64,000 bases of DNA from Rivularia sp. PCC 7116 (GCF_000316665.1 NC_019678.1:6915001-6979000); one strand, 5' to 3'; counted from the stretch's first letter, positions 52,475 to 62,182 are shown. The notes: generated by a model from the sequence alone, not told the origin. A program made the numbers and translations.

Positions 52475-54481
52475 GTGACATATATGGCAGTTCCAGTAAA
52501 TGTATTATTGCTATGTAATTCTGCCGAAGAAAGCGAAAAAACATTATCGCGATTATTAAGCGAAACCGAATTTAAGCTGGTAGTAAAAAAAATAGAACAC
52601 GAAGCAGACTATCTAGCTCACTTAAATCCGCAAGTGCAAATAATATTAGTAGATTATCAACATTCAAAATTAGATTTTTTACAAGCTCGACAAATATTAC
52701 GAGAAAAAAAAATAGATATTCCATTTGTAGTTGTAAACGGTGCCGATAATGCACTCGACGCTGTACGCTGCATTAAAGCAGGAGCAAGCGAATATTTAAG
52801 TAAAAATGACTTACAGCTACTACCCCTAGTTTTTAGAAAAGCGCTTGACATAAGTAAAATATTAAAGTGTCAAGATGTTGAGATAGACAAATGTAATGCT
52901 TATTTAAACGAATTACAGCAACGTTTATTTTATCAATCAATAGAATTAAAAAAACAGCGTCAGCAAAGACAAGTAGAAGTTGCCCGCAGGGAAAAAGTAG
53001 AAGCTGCGCTGAAAAAGAGCGAAAAGCAGTTACAGATGTTGATTGTTAAAAACCCTGATGGGATAGTGGTGGTTGACAAACAAGGAATAGTAAGATTTAT
53101 TAATCCCGCAGCATTGAGGCTATTTAATCGTAAAGAAGAAGAACTTTTAGGAGAAGTATTTGGATTCCCCGTTGCCGATGAAGATAAAACCGAAGTTGAT
53201 ATTTCTACTGGATTAGAAAAGGAACTGATAGCGCAAATGCGGGTAGTAAAAATAGATTGGCAAGGTAAACCCGCTAATCTAATTACTTTAAGAGATATTA
53301 CCGAAGCCAAGCAAGCCGAACTAGAAAGAATTAGATTACTAGCTAAAGCTGAAGCTGCAAACCGGGTGAAAGATGAATTTTTAGCGGTACTTTCTCACGA
53401 ATTGCGAACTCCTCTAAATCCAATTTTGGGATGGACTCAACTTTTACGTTCTCATAGAATACCTGCTAATAGAATCGATAAGGCATTAGAAACAATTGAA
53501 CGTAATGCTTCTTTGCAAGCAGAAATGATTAAAGATTTGCTGGATGTTTCGCGAATATTGCGCGGTAAATTACAGCTTAACCCTGTTAGCGTTGACTTAA
53601 TAAATATTATTAAAGCTTCTATTGAAACCGTGCGTTTAGCTGCTAACGCTAAATCTCTGGAGATAATTACCAATTTTCCTGTAGAAAACGTATTTGTAGA
53701 AGGAGATGCCAATCGTTTGCAGCAAATTTTTTGGAATTTGTTTTCTAACGCAGTCAAATTTACCCCCTCGGGAGGAAAAGTAAATATAGAGTTAGGATTA
53801 CATAATAACTGCGCTCAAGTAAAAGTTAGGGATACGGGTAAAGGAATCAATTCTGAGTTTTTACCTTATGTATTTGATTACTTTCGTCAGGAAAACAGTT
53901 CCAGCACTAGAAATACTGGTGGATTGGGATTGGGATTGGCGATTGTCAGACATTTAGTAGAACTTCACGGTGGTAACATTCAAGTAGAAAGTCCTGGAAT
54001 TGACAAAGGTACAAAATTTACAGTCGAGATACCTTTGTCTATTGTGGGAATCCCTAAAAAAACTGAAGATAGCAGCAGTCTAGATTTAGATTTTGCCGGT
54101 ATAAATATTCTTATAGTAGATGACGAGCCAGACAATTTAGATTTTTTGCAGTTTGTTCTCGAAAATCACGGAGCTTCCGTACAAGCCGCTACATCCGCAC
54201 CGGAAGCCTTTAAATTATTCTTACAAAAAACACCCGACTTACTTATTAGCGATATAGCGATGCCGGAAGTCAATGGACATACGCTGATGCGTCAAATTCG
54301 AGCGCTACCTTCGCAACAAGCTTCAAAAATACCTGCTATTGCCTTAACTGCTTATGCAGGAGAAACAAATCAAAGAGAATCTTTACAATCTGGTTTTACA
54401 TTACATTTATCCAAGCCAATTGAAGCTAGTAAATTAGCAAAAAAAGTTGCGGAATTGACAGTTAATATTGTGTCCGGTTAA
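52475..54481 (+). CDS. Hybrid histidine kinase with pseudo-receiver, PAS and receiver domains
   Basis: 668 residues; translation could start at GTG 52475 or ATG 52484. An N-terminal receiver-like domain (VLLLCNSAEESEKTL; IILVDYQHSKLDF; AGASEYLSKNDL) lacks the full acidic pocket. Then a coiled coil (about 130-190, LQQRLFYQSIELKKQRQQRQ), PAS (LIVKNPDGIVVVDKQGIVRFIN), HisKA with VLSHELRTPLNPILGWTQLL, HATPase_c (NLFSNAVKFTPSGG; VRDTGKGI; GGLGLGLAIVRHLVELHGG) and a C-terminal receiver (ILIVDDEPDN; DLLISDIAMPEVNG; IALTAYAG; LHLSKPIE). It follows kaiC by 228 bp and may be an output or input kinase of that module. Confidence 0.93.
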   Translation: MTYMAVPVNVLLLCNSAEESEKTLSRLLSETEFKLVVKKIEHEADYLAHLNPQVQIILVDYQHSKLDFLQARQILREKKIDIPFVVVNGADNALDAVRCIKAGASEYLSKNDLQLLPLVFRKALDISKILKCQDVEIDKCNAYLNELQQRLFYQSIELKKQRQQRQVEVARREKVEAALKKSEKQLQMLIVKNPDGIVVVDKQGIVRFINPAALRLFNRKEEELLGEVFGFPVADEDKTEVDISTGLEKELIAQMRVVKIDWQGKPANLITLRDITEAKQAELERIRLLAKAEAANRVKDEFLAVLSHELRTPLNPILGWTQLLRSHRIPANRIDKALETIERNASLQAEMIKDLLDVSRILRGKLQLNPVSVDLINIIKASIETVRLAANAKSLEIITNFPVENVFVEGDANRLQQIFWNLFSNAVKFTPSGGKVNIELGLHNNCAQVKVRDTGKGINSEFLPYVFDYFRQENSSSTRNTGGLGLGLAIVRHLVELHGGNIQVESPGIDKGTKFTVEIPLSIVGIPKKTEDSSSLDLDFAGINILIVDDEPDNLDFLQFVLENHGASVQAATSAPEAFKLFLQKTPDLLISDIAMPEVNGHTLMRQIRALPSQQASKIPAIALTAYAGETNQRESLQSGFTLHLSKPIEASKLAKKVAELTVNIVSG

Positions 54482-54500
54482 ATATGTTTCATATATCTTG

Positions 54501-54601
54501 GGTAATTGGTAATTGGTAATTGGTAATTTGTAATTGGTAATTGGTAATTTAATCTTCCCCCTCTTCCCCCTCTTCCCCCTCTTCCCTCTCTTCCCCCTCT
54601 T
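54501..54601. repeat. ggtaatt heptamers and ctcttcccc nonamers between convergent genes
   Basis: (ggtaatt)n at 54501-54549, followed by about five ctcttcccc units to 54601, just inside the 3' side of priA. The same repeat vocabulary is found inside the priA coding region at 55695-55765. Confidence 0.9.
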
Positions 54602-54607
54602 CACTTC

Positions 54608-57178
54608 TTACATGATATTTAAGGGATCGATGTCAATTGTTAAACTAACGGAATCCCGGCAAAGCTGACGTATTTCTTCCCAGTTTGGTAATTTTGGTAA
54701 ATCTTCGGCAGTGAATTTTAATAATATTTGCCAGCGATAACGATTTGCTACTCTTAATATACTTGCTGGTGCTGGCCCTAATACATCGATTTCCGATTGT
54801 TGCTGGAGCTTTTCAGCGATTGCTGCGGCAGTGTTTTCTACTTGTACGTCATCTAAACTGCTCAAACGCAATAAAATTAATCTCCCTAATGGCGGGTAAT
54901 TTAATGCTTCTCGCTGATCTAATTCGTCTGCAATAAAAGTTTGATAATCGTGTTGCCGTACAGCTTCGATTACTGGATGCTCTGTAGTGTAAGTTTGAAT
55001 TATAACTCTTCCGGGGTCTTCACCTCTACCGGCACGTCCGGCAACTTGGGTTAAAGTCTGGAAAGCGCGTTCGCTGGCACGGTAATCGGATAAATGTAGC
55101 AATCCATCGGCGCTAACTACCCCTACTAAGGTGACTTGCGGTAAATCTAAACCCTTGGTGAGCATTTGGGTTCCAATCAATAAATGCGCTTCACCTTTAG
55201 CAAATCTAGTTAATAAAGTGCGATGCGCTCCTTTGTTGCGCGTGGTGTCGCTGTCGAAACGAATAAAGCGCAAATCGGGAAACTGTTTGGTTAACTCTTG
55301 CGCTACCTTTTGAGTGCCGCTACCAAAGAATTTTAGATAAGGCGAGCAACAATCCGGACAATTTTTAGGATGAGGAGTCGCATAATTGCAATAATGACAG
55401 CGTAAAACCTGTGCCGCTCCGGCTTCGGTTTGGTGATAGGATAACGACACATCACAATAAGGACATTCCATTACATAGCCGCAGCTACGACAAGATACAA
55501 AAGTGCTGTGTCCCCGGCGATGAATAAATAAAATTCCTTGCTGCCCGGTTTCAACAAGTTCTTGCAAACCTTGCTGTAAAGACTTACTAAATATTGAACG
55601 ATTTCCCTGCTGTAATTCCGAGCGCATATCTACTATTTCTACTGGCGGTAAAGGGCGAGAATTGACGCGCTCTGGTAAAGAGAGATAGTAGGATTTTGGG
55701 AATTGGGCATTGGGTAATAATTCTTCCCCCTCTTCCCCTTCTCCCCCCTCTCCTCTTCTCCCCGCAGCTACCCAGCTTTCCAAAGAAGGAGTTGCCGAAC
55801 CTAAAATTAGGGGGCAATTCTGTAATTCTGCTCGCCAAGCTGCAACTTTACGGGCGTGGTAGGTGGGAATGGGTGAATCTTGTTTGAATGAGGAATCGTG
55901 TTCTTCGTCTAAGACGATTAAACCGAGATTTGGCAGTGGTGCAAAAATAGCACTACGGGTGCCGATGACTACTTGGGCTTCCCCTGCTAGCATTTGTCGC
56001 CAAGTATCGTAACGTTCGCCATCGGAAAGAGCGCTATGATAAACCCTAACTTTACTGCCGAATCTAGCACGAAAGCGGTCGGTTAGTTGTGGTGTTAATC
56101 CAATTTCAGGAACTAATACTAATGCCGATCTACCTGCTGTTAATAAAGGTGCGATCGCCTGCAAATATACTTCTGTTTTACCCGATCCCGTAACTCCATG
56201 TAATAAAATTGATGCATATCCATTAATATTATTTATAGTTTCTAAAGCTATTTGTTGGGCTGATGTCAGGTTTTTTGCTAGCCCTCCTGTAAATGTTTCG
56301 TCTACATTATCTTGAGCATCAGTTCGCAATATTTCTTTTTCTTCTACGACAACATAACCTTTTTTTTCTAAGGTTTTGATAACTGAGGAACTGGTGCTGC
56401 AAGCCTGTAATAATTCAGTTTGCCACATTTCGCCACCGCGTCGGCGTAACACTTCTAAAATTTCTGTTTGACGAGCGGTCAAATCTTGTTTAAAACTATT
56501 TTTGATTAATATTACTGCTTTTTGTAATTTTGGCTTAGTTAGACGTGGCGCTTCTAAATAAGTTTCGATTAATCCCAATCTTCTTAATTCTCTGACTGCA
56601 CGATAAGCACCCCGAACTTGTCGGCTTAGATAAACAAAACTATAATTTCCTTCTTGCTGAGCTTGAAGCAAGTCGAGTATTTTTCTTGCTGCCGGAGACA
56701 GCGAAAATGACAGTGAAGAAGAAGATAAATATTGGGGAGTATTTTGATGAGCAATAAGCTGAATTCGCCGTTGAGATTTTCCCAGCAAACCGGGGGGTAA
56801 AGCAACGCGAATTACTTGAATTAAAGGCGTGTAATAGTATCTGGCAATTCTATTCAATAATTCCCAGTAAAAATCGGGGAAAAAGCCAGAGCTGACAACA
56901 TCTTCTACATTTTTTATCTTTTGTATTGGTATATCCTTCGGAGGCTGCGATAATTTACGAATCGCTATCCCACCAATAGTTTGCGTATTTAATGGCACGC
57001 TTAAAATATCTCCGGGTTGTACTTCTAACCCCGGAGGCAATCCGTAAGTTAATAATCCTGTCATTCTCGGACAGTCTACTAATACTTCAACCCATTGATG
57101 TTGGGGAATTGTATAGCTATATTCGACCCTTGCTGAAGCCGCGATCGCAGTTGATAGAGCAGCGTTAGTTGTATACAT
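54608..57178 (-). CDS. priA: Primosomal protein N' (replication-restart helicase PriA)
   Basis: 856 residues from the ATG at 57178 (MYTTNAALSTAIAA); an ATG at 57199 would add seven. Landmarks: N-terminal 3'-binding domain (VEVLVDCPRMTGLLTYGLPPG), Walker A LHGVTGSGKTEVYLQ, GLIVLDEEHDSSFKQ, ILGSATPSLESW, the zinc-finger cysteines (CRSCGYVMECPYC...CHYCN...CPDCC) and motif V/VI QVTLVGVVSADGLL, TQVAGRAGRG. Within it, after SLESWVAAG, about 20 residues (GRRGEGGEGEEGEELLPN) come from an in-frame short tandem repeat at DNA 55695-55765, ahead of YLSLPERV. It restarts stalled forks and loads DnaB. Confidence 0.96.
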   Translation of the reverse strand: MYTTNAALSTAIAASARVEYSYTIPQHQWVEVLVDCPRMTGLLTYGLPPGLEVQPGDILSVPLNTQTIGGIAIRKLSQPPKDIPIQKIKNVEDVVSSGFFPDFYWELLNRIARYYYTPLIQVIRVALPPGLLGKSQRRIQLIAHQNTPQYLSSSSLSFSLSPAARKILDLLQAQQEGNYSFVYLSRQVRGAYRAVRELRRLGLIETYLEAPRLTKPKLQKAVILIKNSFKQDLTARQTEILEVLRRRGGEMWQTELLQACSTSSSVIKTLEKKGYVVVEEKEILRTDAQDNVDETFTGGLAKNLTSAQQIALETINNINGYASILLHGVTGSGKTEVYLQAIAPLLTAGRSALVLVPEIGLTPQLTDRFRARFGSKVRVYHSALSDGERYDTWRQMLAGEAQVVIGTRSAIFAPLPNLGLIVLDEEHDSSFKQDSPIPTYHARKVAAWRAELQNCPLILGSATPSLESWVAAGRRGEGGEGEEGEELLPNAQFPKSYYLSLPERVNSRPLPPVEIVDMRSELQQGNRSIFSKSLQQGLQELVETGQQGILFIHRRGHSTFVSCRSCGYVMECPYCDVSLSYHQTEAGAAQVLRCHYCNYATPHPKNCPDCCSPYLKFFGSGTQKVAQELTKQFPDLRFIRFDSDTTRNKGAHRTLLTRFAKGEAHLLIGTQMLTKGLDLPQVTLVGVVSADGLLHLSDYRASERAFQTLTQVAGRAGRGEDPGRVIIQTYTTEHPVIEAVRQHDYQTFIADELDQREALNYPPLGRLILLRLSSLDDVQVENTAAAIAEKLQQQSEIDVLGPAPASILRVANRYRWQILLKFTAEDLPKLPNWEEIRQLCRDSVSLTIDIDPLNIM
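55695..55765. repeat. Short tandem repeat inside the priA coding sequence
   Basis: ttttgggaattgggcattgg followed by cttcccc/cttcccctt/ctccccc units, the same types found in intergenic space at 54501-54601 and 45559-45660. On the coding strand it is translated as Gly/Glu/Arg-rich GEGGEGEEGEE and leaves the frame intact. Confidence 0.85.
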
Positions 57179-58027
57179 ATTTTTTCTTTTAGCGATCAAT
57201 AATTACCAATATCGGTCTTGCAAAATTTACTCGGCTTATCCAAGTATTAAGACCCGGACTATAGGAATAGATAAAATGTATTTCGCAATACTTTCAATCG
57301 ACATAATACTTGATAAATTTCCTAGATATGTTATCTCACAAACAAACCTTACAGAAACTATCAAAGAATGACTTTTTGATACCTGATATACTATCTCCAA
57401 TAGGTTTACTGACTAATAGTCAATTATTGCTCCTGTTTACCATTTAGGGAATAGGGCTAATCTCTCTATTGATAGATATTCAGCTTTGGCAGTATATGAG
57501 ATGCTTTAACATAGGGAATAATTCCCTAGAGTTTCACCTGCAATATTTCAAACGATAAGCCATCTGACACTGTTAAAAGTTACATATTGATAAATCAAAA
57601 GATAGAATTCTCTATGGATAGTTAAGCAAGATAAAAATCCAAAAGTATTAAGCTAAACATAGAAAAAGTTAAAATATTAGTGAGAAGTGATTATTTTTAA
57701 ATATTTATTGAGTAAATAAAAAATCGGAGGTGATAAGAAGACTATTCTGTTAGAGAAAAAAAATCAAGAATATATTTACAACGGTTAATCAAGTTTATAT
57801 TTGTAGGTGAAAAGTATAACTACGTCATATAAGTGGGTAATAGCATCAAATATTTCAAAACTTTCTTTGATTCTTGAAAGTCAAGCTATGAAACCACAAG
57901 GGATTTTATTAGTTCGAGTGCCAAGCATATTAGGAGCAGCAAAATTATGAGCGCTCTAAATGCTCGCTACAGTAGCTGTCACTTACGTTATTTACCGTAT
58001 TAAGCAACAATCCCCATTAAAAAAACT
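57179..58027. promoter_or_regulatory. Long leader region between priA and the sigma-factor gene
   Basis: About 850 bp between divergent genes. At 57726-57734 lies GGAGGTGAT, a perfect match to the anti-Shine-Dalgarno, but no ATG, GTG or TTG with a continuing frame follows within range. Two overlapping peptides of 20 and 18 codons (from 57888 and 57948) end well before the sigma-factor ATG. A long 5' untranslated leader or several promoters for the sigma gene are possible. Confidence 0.4.
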
Positions 58028-59164
58028 ATGAATATTGCACAACTGGGAACAATGGAAAGTATGCAGAAAGTTGCTGATAAGAATCAATCAGAAGCAGTTA
58101 ACGTTTTAGAAGTAGTGACAGACGAGGAAGCTTTAATTGCTCAAAATATTGATACGCAAGCAAGCAATGGGGATGATTTAGCAGCAGCGCAACCTACAGG
58201 ATATAACAAAACTGAGTACGATGATGCTGTAGGGGCATTTTTTAAAGAAATGGCGCGTTACCCCTTGCTAAAGCCCGACGAAGAAGTTGAATTAGCTAGA
58301 AGAGTACGTATCCTCGAAGAAGTTAGGCAAGCACAAGCCGCAGCCCAAGAAAAATTAGGATATTTCCCCGATAAAGCCGCTATTGCCAAAGAGATGGGGA
58401 TTGTCCAAAAGCAATTAGAACATCGCTTATACCAAGGAAAAGTAGCGAAGCGGAAAATGATTCGTTCTAATTTGCGTCTTGTGGTTTCCATCGCTAAGCG
58501 ATATCTCAATCGTGGAGTTCCCTTTTTAGATTTGATTCAAGAAGGGGCAATGGGTTTAAACCGCGCTACTGAAAAATTCGATCCAGATAAGGGATATAAA
58601 TTTTCAACCTATGCTTATTGGTGGATTCGTCAAGCAATCACCAGAGCGATCGCTAATGATGCGAGAACGATTCGTTTACCCATACATATTGTAGAAAAAC
58701 TTAACAAACTCAAAAAAGCTCAAAGAGAATTAAAACAAAAATTAGCGCGGAATCCCACTGAAGAAGAATTGGCTGAAGTTTTAGATATTCCAGCCAACCA
58801 GTTGCGTCAATTACAGCAATTGCGTCGTCAAGCGCTTTCATTGAATCATCGCGTCGGTAAAGAAGAAGACACCGAGCTAATGGATTTACTGGAAGATGAA
58901 GACAACCAATCTCCAGAAGCAAGAATGAACGAAAGCATGATGCGTCAAGAGATTTGGGAAGTTTTAGGAGACGTATTAACTCCACGGGAGAAAGACGTAA
59001 TTTCCTTACGCTATGGCTTAACAAGTAGCGAGCCTTGTACTTTGGAGGAAGTTGGCAATATGTTCAATCTTTCTCGCGAGAGGGTAAGACAAATTCAAAG
59101 TAAAGCAATGCGAAAATTGCGTCGCCCTCATATTGCCAAGCGTTTAAAAGGTTGGTTGATATAG
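58028..59164 (+). CDS. RpoD-family group 2 sigma factor (SigC-like)
   Basis: 378 residues. Region 1.2: DAVGAFFKEMARYPLLKPDEEVELARRV. Region 2: RSNLRLVVSIAKRYLNRGVPFLDLIQEGAMGLNRATEKFDPDKGYKFSTYAYWWIRQAITRAI (split here only for reference; core promoter-melting residues conserved). Region 3: IVEKLNKLKKAQRELKQKL. Region 4: LTPREKDVISLRYG, then CTLEEVGNMFNLSRERVRQIQSKAMRKL. There is no long region 1.1 as in the principal SigA, and the end RRPHIAKRLKGWLI differs from the SigA-type tail, so a non-essential group 2 factor, possibly SigC, is favoured. Confidence 0.9.
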   Translation: MNIAQLGTMESMQKVADKNQSEAVNVLEVVTDEEALIAQNIDTQASNGDDLAAAQPTGYNKTEYDDAVGAFFKEMARYPLLKPDEEVELARRVRILEEVRQAQAAAQEKLGYFPDKAAIAKEMGIVQKQLEHRLYQGKVAKRKMIRSNLRLVVSIAKRYLNRGVPFLDLIQEGAMGLNRATEKFDPDKGYKFSTYAYWWIRQAITRAIANDARTIRLPIHIVEKLNKLKKAQRELKQKLARNPTEEELAEVLDIPANQLRQLQQLRRQALSLNHRVGKEEDTELMDLLEDEDNQSPEARMNESMMRQEIWEVLGDVLTPREKDVISLRYGLTSSEPCTLEEVGNMFNLSRERVRQIQSKAMRKLRRPHIAKRLKGWLI

Positions 59165-59769
59165 TCAGTTAACAGTGAGCAGTTAACAGTTATCACTTTT
59201 TTTGACGTTGCTGATTAAAAGTATAAATTGTCCCCGCGAGCCCACAACTATGAGGGAACAAGATAATTAAAAGTCCCCCATTTTGGGGGGAATTTAGGGG
59301 GCATGAATATGAAGGAAAAAATAAATTCATACCAGGGTTGAGCAACGCCCTTTTTTTTGATTCTCTTGAAAGGAGTTTAGCTATTAGCCAGGGATTTATA
59401 ATCCCTGGTGGATGGTTATATAGTTGAGAAATATTCTTGTACAATCTTCAATACTGGGGAGAATAGCATTTCTAGTTTTGAAGCAATATTCACCTCTTTA
59501 AATTTTTTTAAAGGCGGTATTGACAGCGTGCAAGATATGAATTTAAACTAACGTCTGGCATTATTTTTAACACAATCTAGTAATGTAATTCTGCATACAA
59601 TAGCAAAACTCGTATTCAGATAAGTCAATTTATAAATACAGCAGTTAATATATTTTTATTTAAAAATACTTAAATTAAGTATTTAAAATTTGCTTGTTTT
59701 TAATTATCTCTGGTGAGAGAAAATTAATTTATCAATTAAATATCAACTAAAAATTAGGGAATTGTATCT
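59165..59769. repeat. Intergenic region with CCCCC and CCAGGGATT palindromes
   Basis: gcagttaacag heptamer-like start at 59172, an agtcccccattttggggggaatttaggggg element at 59271-59302 (related to the MITE ends at 18297), and a perfect hairpin CCAGGGATT-tat-AATCCCTGG at 59388-59408. No gene seen; the rest is AT-rich upstream sequence of the next gene. Confidence 0.7.
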
Positions 59770-60000
59770 ATGCAAGAAATTCAAGACTTTGGAGTTACCG
59801 TAGAAGAATACTTAGAAGGCTTAGAAGCAGGCATTGATATTTTGGAACTAAAGCGTCTGGAGGCATGGGGAATTCCTACAGATTTGGCTTTGGAATTAAT
59901 GAATATCATGCCGAAAGTTGCAAATGGAACGGCAACCCATGAAGAAATTGCCAGGGGATTAAAGATAATTTCGCCATCGCGTAGAGGAACAATTCGATAA
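59770..60000 (+). CDS. Small hypothetical protein
   Basis: 76 residues: MQEIQDFGVTVEEYLEGLEAGIDILELKRLEAWGIPTDLALELMNIMPKVAN, ending ISPSRRGTIR. Predominantly helical and acidic, no membrane segment, no recognised family. It has a good-looking frame, an ATG after a long AT-rich leader, and is followed 80 bp later by a GNAT gene on the same strand. A regulatory or adaptor role is possible but not shown. Confidence 0.6.
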   Translation: MQEIQDFGVTVEEYLEGLEAGIDILELKRLEAWGIPTDLALELMNIMPKVANGTATHEEIARGLKIISPSRRGTIR

Positions 60001-60080
60001 AAAGTTTTGTAAAGCTGCCCGGTGTTTAGGATAGGTTTGCCTCATACTAAACACTTCATCCTTGATATTTTAAATAACCA

Positions 60081-60578
60081 ATGACGACCGATAACGATTT
60101 AATTTTACGTTTAGCTCAACCAGAAGACTGCGACGTATTATTTGAATTAATCAAAGGGTTGGCAGAGTATGAAAAACTTAGTGATGCGGTAACCGGCAGT
60201 GCTGCAAAACTAAAAGAGCATTTATTTGGTTCTAAGAAATATGCCGAAGCTATATTAGCGGAAGTAAACGGGCATGGTGTGGGTTTCGCCTTATTTTTTC
60301 ATAATTATTCAACTTTTCTGACTCAGCCGGGAATTTATTTAGAAGATTTATTTATTTTGCCAGAATACCGTCAAAAGGGAATTGGAAAAGCGCTTTTACG
60401 CAAAATTGCCAGCATCGCAGTTGAAAGAAATTGCGGCAGATTAGAATGGAGCGTTTTAGATTGGAACGAACCCGCAAAAGTATTTTATCGCCACATGGGA
60501 GCAGATATTCTAGAAGATTGGCAAATTTGCCGCGTTACCGGAAAGGAGTTGAAAAAGTTGGGAATTGGGAATGGGTGA
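60081..60578 (+). CDS. GNAT-family N-acetyltransferase
   Basis: 165 residues. N-terminal LRLAQPEDCDVLFELIKGLAEYEKLS (alpha1), then GIYLEDLFILPEYRQKGIGKALL with the acetyl-CoA-binding Q/R-x-x-G-x-G/A loop, and VLDWNEPAKVFYRHMGADILEDW. The E..LS...TG pattern and YLEDLFV.PE motif resemble the spermidine/spermine (SAT1/diamine) acetyltransferase branch, so a polyamine or other small amine is the likely substrate; the exact substrate is not determined. Unlike the pseudogene at 30.5 kb, this copy is intact. Confidence 0.9.
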   Translation: MTTDNDLILRLAQPEDCDVLFELIKGLAEYEKLSDAVTGSAAKLKEHLFGSKKYAEAILAEVNGHGVGFALFFHNYSTFLTQPGIYLEDLFILPEYRQKGIGKALLRKIASIAVERNCGRLEWSVLDWNEPAKVFYRHMGADILEDWQICRVTGKELKKLGIGNG

Positions 60579-60718
60579 TATACGCGGCTAAACCTAAACC
60601 AAATAACTTTACAACTCCTATCTTCCTTCACATAGCTTCATAAAACTTAAAAAACAGAGGTACTTGATGCCCAATGCCCTATGCTCTATGCCCTATGCCC
60701 TATAGCCTGTGCCCAAGT

Positions 60719-60739
60719 ATGACAGCCTGTCATTTGACG
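60719..60739 (+). promoter_or_regulatory. Dyad and -35-like box in the petJ promoter
   Basis: A perfect dyad ATGACAG-C-CTGTCAT (60719-60733) abuts TTGACG (60734-60739), a good -35 match, about 75 bp before the petJ ATG. In other cyanobacteria petJ is repressed by a copper-responsive BlaI-type regulator, so the dyad is a plausible operator; this is inference. Confidence 0.4.
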
Positions 60740-60809
60740 TTGTTAGTAGCTCATGGGGAAAATATTGGCATTGTACTGGATAATCCTTAAATCCTAGAGA
60801 GAACACAGA

Positions 60810-61139
60810 ATGAAGAAGATTTTGTCAATATTGCTGCTGGGTGTAGCAATTTTCAGTTTTGCTTTTAATCGTCCTGCTTTAGCTGATGCAGCTGCTGGTG
60901 GCGCTGTATTTAACGCTAACTGCGCTTCTTGTCACGCAGGCGGTAGAAATTTGGTTAACGCTCAAAAAACACTTAGCAAAGCTGACTTGGAAAAGTATGA
61001 CATGTATTCCATAGAAGCTATCACAAATCAAGTTACCAATGGTAAAAATGCAATGCCTGCTTTCAAAGGGCGTTTAAGCGATGCACAAATCCAAGATGTA
61101 GCTGCTTACGTTTTGTCGAAAGCTGAAGCAGGTTGGTAA
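60810..61139 (+). CDS. petJ: Cytochrome c6
   Basis: 109 residues. A lysine-led signal peptide ([25 protein letters not shown]) ends in an ALA-A cleavage site, then [23 protein letters not shown] with the heme motif [29 protein letters not shown] with the Met ligand, and the C-terminal helix with AGW. It is a soluble thylakoid-lumen electron carrier between cytochrome b6f and photosystem I, replacing plastocyanin under copper limitation. Monocistronic with a clear terminator. Confidence 0.97.
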   Translation: MKKILSILLLGVAIFSFAFNRPALADAAAGGAVFNANCASCHAGGRNLVNAQKTLSKADLEKYDMYSIEAITNQVTNGKNAMPAFKGRLSDAQIQDVAAYVLSKAEAGW

Positions 61140-61168
61140 GAATTGAATCGTAATTTAATTATTTTTAA

Positions 61169-61206
61169 ATAGTAGGGAAAGTCTGACTTGCCCTACTATT
61201 TTCTTT
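61169..61206 (+). terminator. Intrinsic terminator after petJ
   Basis: Arms ATAGTAGGG and CCCTACTAT with a 15-nt loop (aaagtctgacttg), followed by TTTTCTTT. Confidence 0.8.
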
Positions 61207-61234
61207 ATACCAACAATTCGCGGAAATACTGTTT

Positions 61235-62182
61235 ATGAATTGCTGCTACAAGTTGACGATCAATCTTATTTTGATTGCAGTTATTAACTGTTTTTTAATT
61301 ATTTCTCCTGCATTTTCATCACCATCTTCTCAAGAATTTAAATCGGGTGATTTTTTACAAATGGGAGTAAAGAATATTCAGTTAGGTCATTATATACAAG
61401 CTATTGAAGACTTTACCGATGCAATTGAGTTAAATAGTAATTCTGGCGTAGCTTATAGCAATCGTTGTTTGACCTACCTTCAATTAGAAGAATACCATAA
61501 TGCTGTTGCCGATTGCACGATAGCAATAAATTTTGTACCCAATAATACTGAAGCTTACTTAAATAGAGGACTTGCAGAATATAGATTGGGAAATTATCAA
61601 GCAGCAGTTTTAGACAATAATGAAGCTATTAAACTCAAGCCTCATGATTTCCGAGCATATTACAATCGAGGCATAGCTAATGCTGCTTTAAAAAATCATC
61701 AACAAGCAATTGCAGATTATAATTTGGCATTAACTCAAACTCCTGACTTAACAACTTCTTTGTTGGGAGATATTTATAACGATAGGGGTTTGGTTAATTT
61801 TGAATTGCAAAATTTATCTGCGGCGTTGCTAGATTTTTCAAGAGCAATTCGTTTGAATTCGGCAGATGATAGAGCATATTTTAATCGGGGTTGCGCTTGC
61901 GTTCAAAGTCACGATAATTGGGGAGCATTGCGCGATTTTAGTGAAGTTGTTAAGCTCGATCCCGACAATGCGATCGCTTATGTAAATCGGGGTGTCGCTT
62001 ACCACAATCTTGGTTACGAACAAGCCGCTATCAAGGATTTACAAACAGCAGCAAATCATTTTGTAAATCGAGGTGAGAAAATAGCTTATCAAAGAACGGT
62101 AAAATTAATCGAAACCGTACAACAGAAAATGACTGGGAAAGTGGAAATTGCCAATAAATTGGGAGTTGGAAATTGGGTATAG
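61235..62182 (+). CDS. Exported TPR-repeat protein
   Basis: 315 residues. A hydrophobic start ([26 protein letters not shown]) looks like a signal peptide or signal anchor. From about 38 there are seven TPR units: [98 protein letters not shown], and a last [10 protein letters not shown]. It should be a protein-interaction scaffold in the periplasm or at the membrane. The final residues (NKLGVGNWV) are encoded by the first heptamers of the downstream tandem repeat. Confidence 0.85.
   Translation: MNCCYKLTINLILIAVINCFLIISPAFSSPSSQEFKSGDFLQMGVKNIQLGHYIQAIEDFTDAIELNSNSGVAYSNRCLTYLQLEEYHNAVADCTIAINFVPNNTEAYLNRGLAEYRLGNYQAAVLDNNEAIKLKPHDFRAYYNRGIANAALKNHQQAIADYNLALTQTPDLTTSLLGDIYNDRGLVNFELQNLSAALLDFSRAIRLNSADDRAYFNRGCACVQSHDNWGALRDFSEVVKLDPDNAIAYVNRGVAYHNLGYEQAAIKDLQTAANHFVNRGEKIAYQRTVKLIETVQQKMTGKVEIANKLGVGNWV

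Noticed and set aside
53452-53757. 101-residue minus-strand frame within the hybrid kinase
   Set aside because: Shadow of the HisKA/HATPase coding sequence with no start context.
57888-58001. Two short peptides before the sigma-factor gene
   Set aside because: 20 and 18 codons, no clear ribosome-binding site; kept only as a note that upstream reading frames exist.
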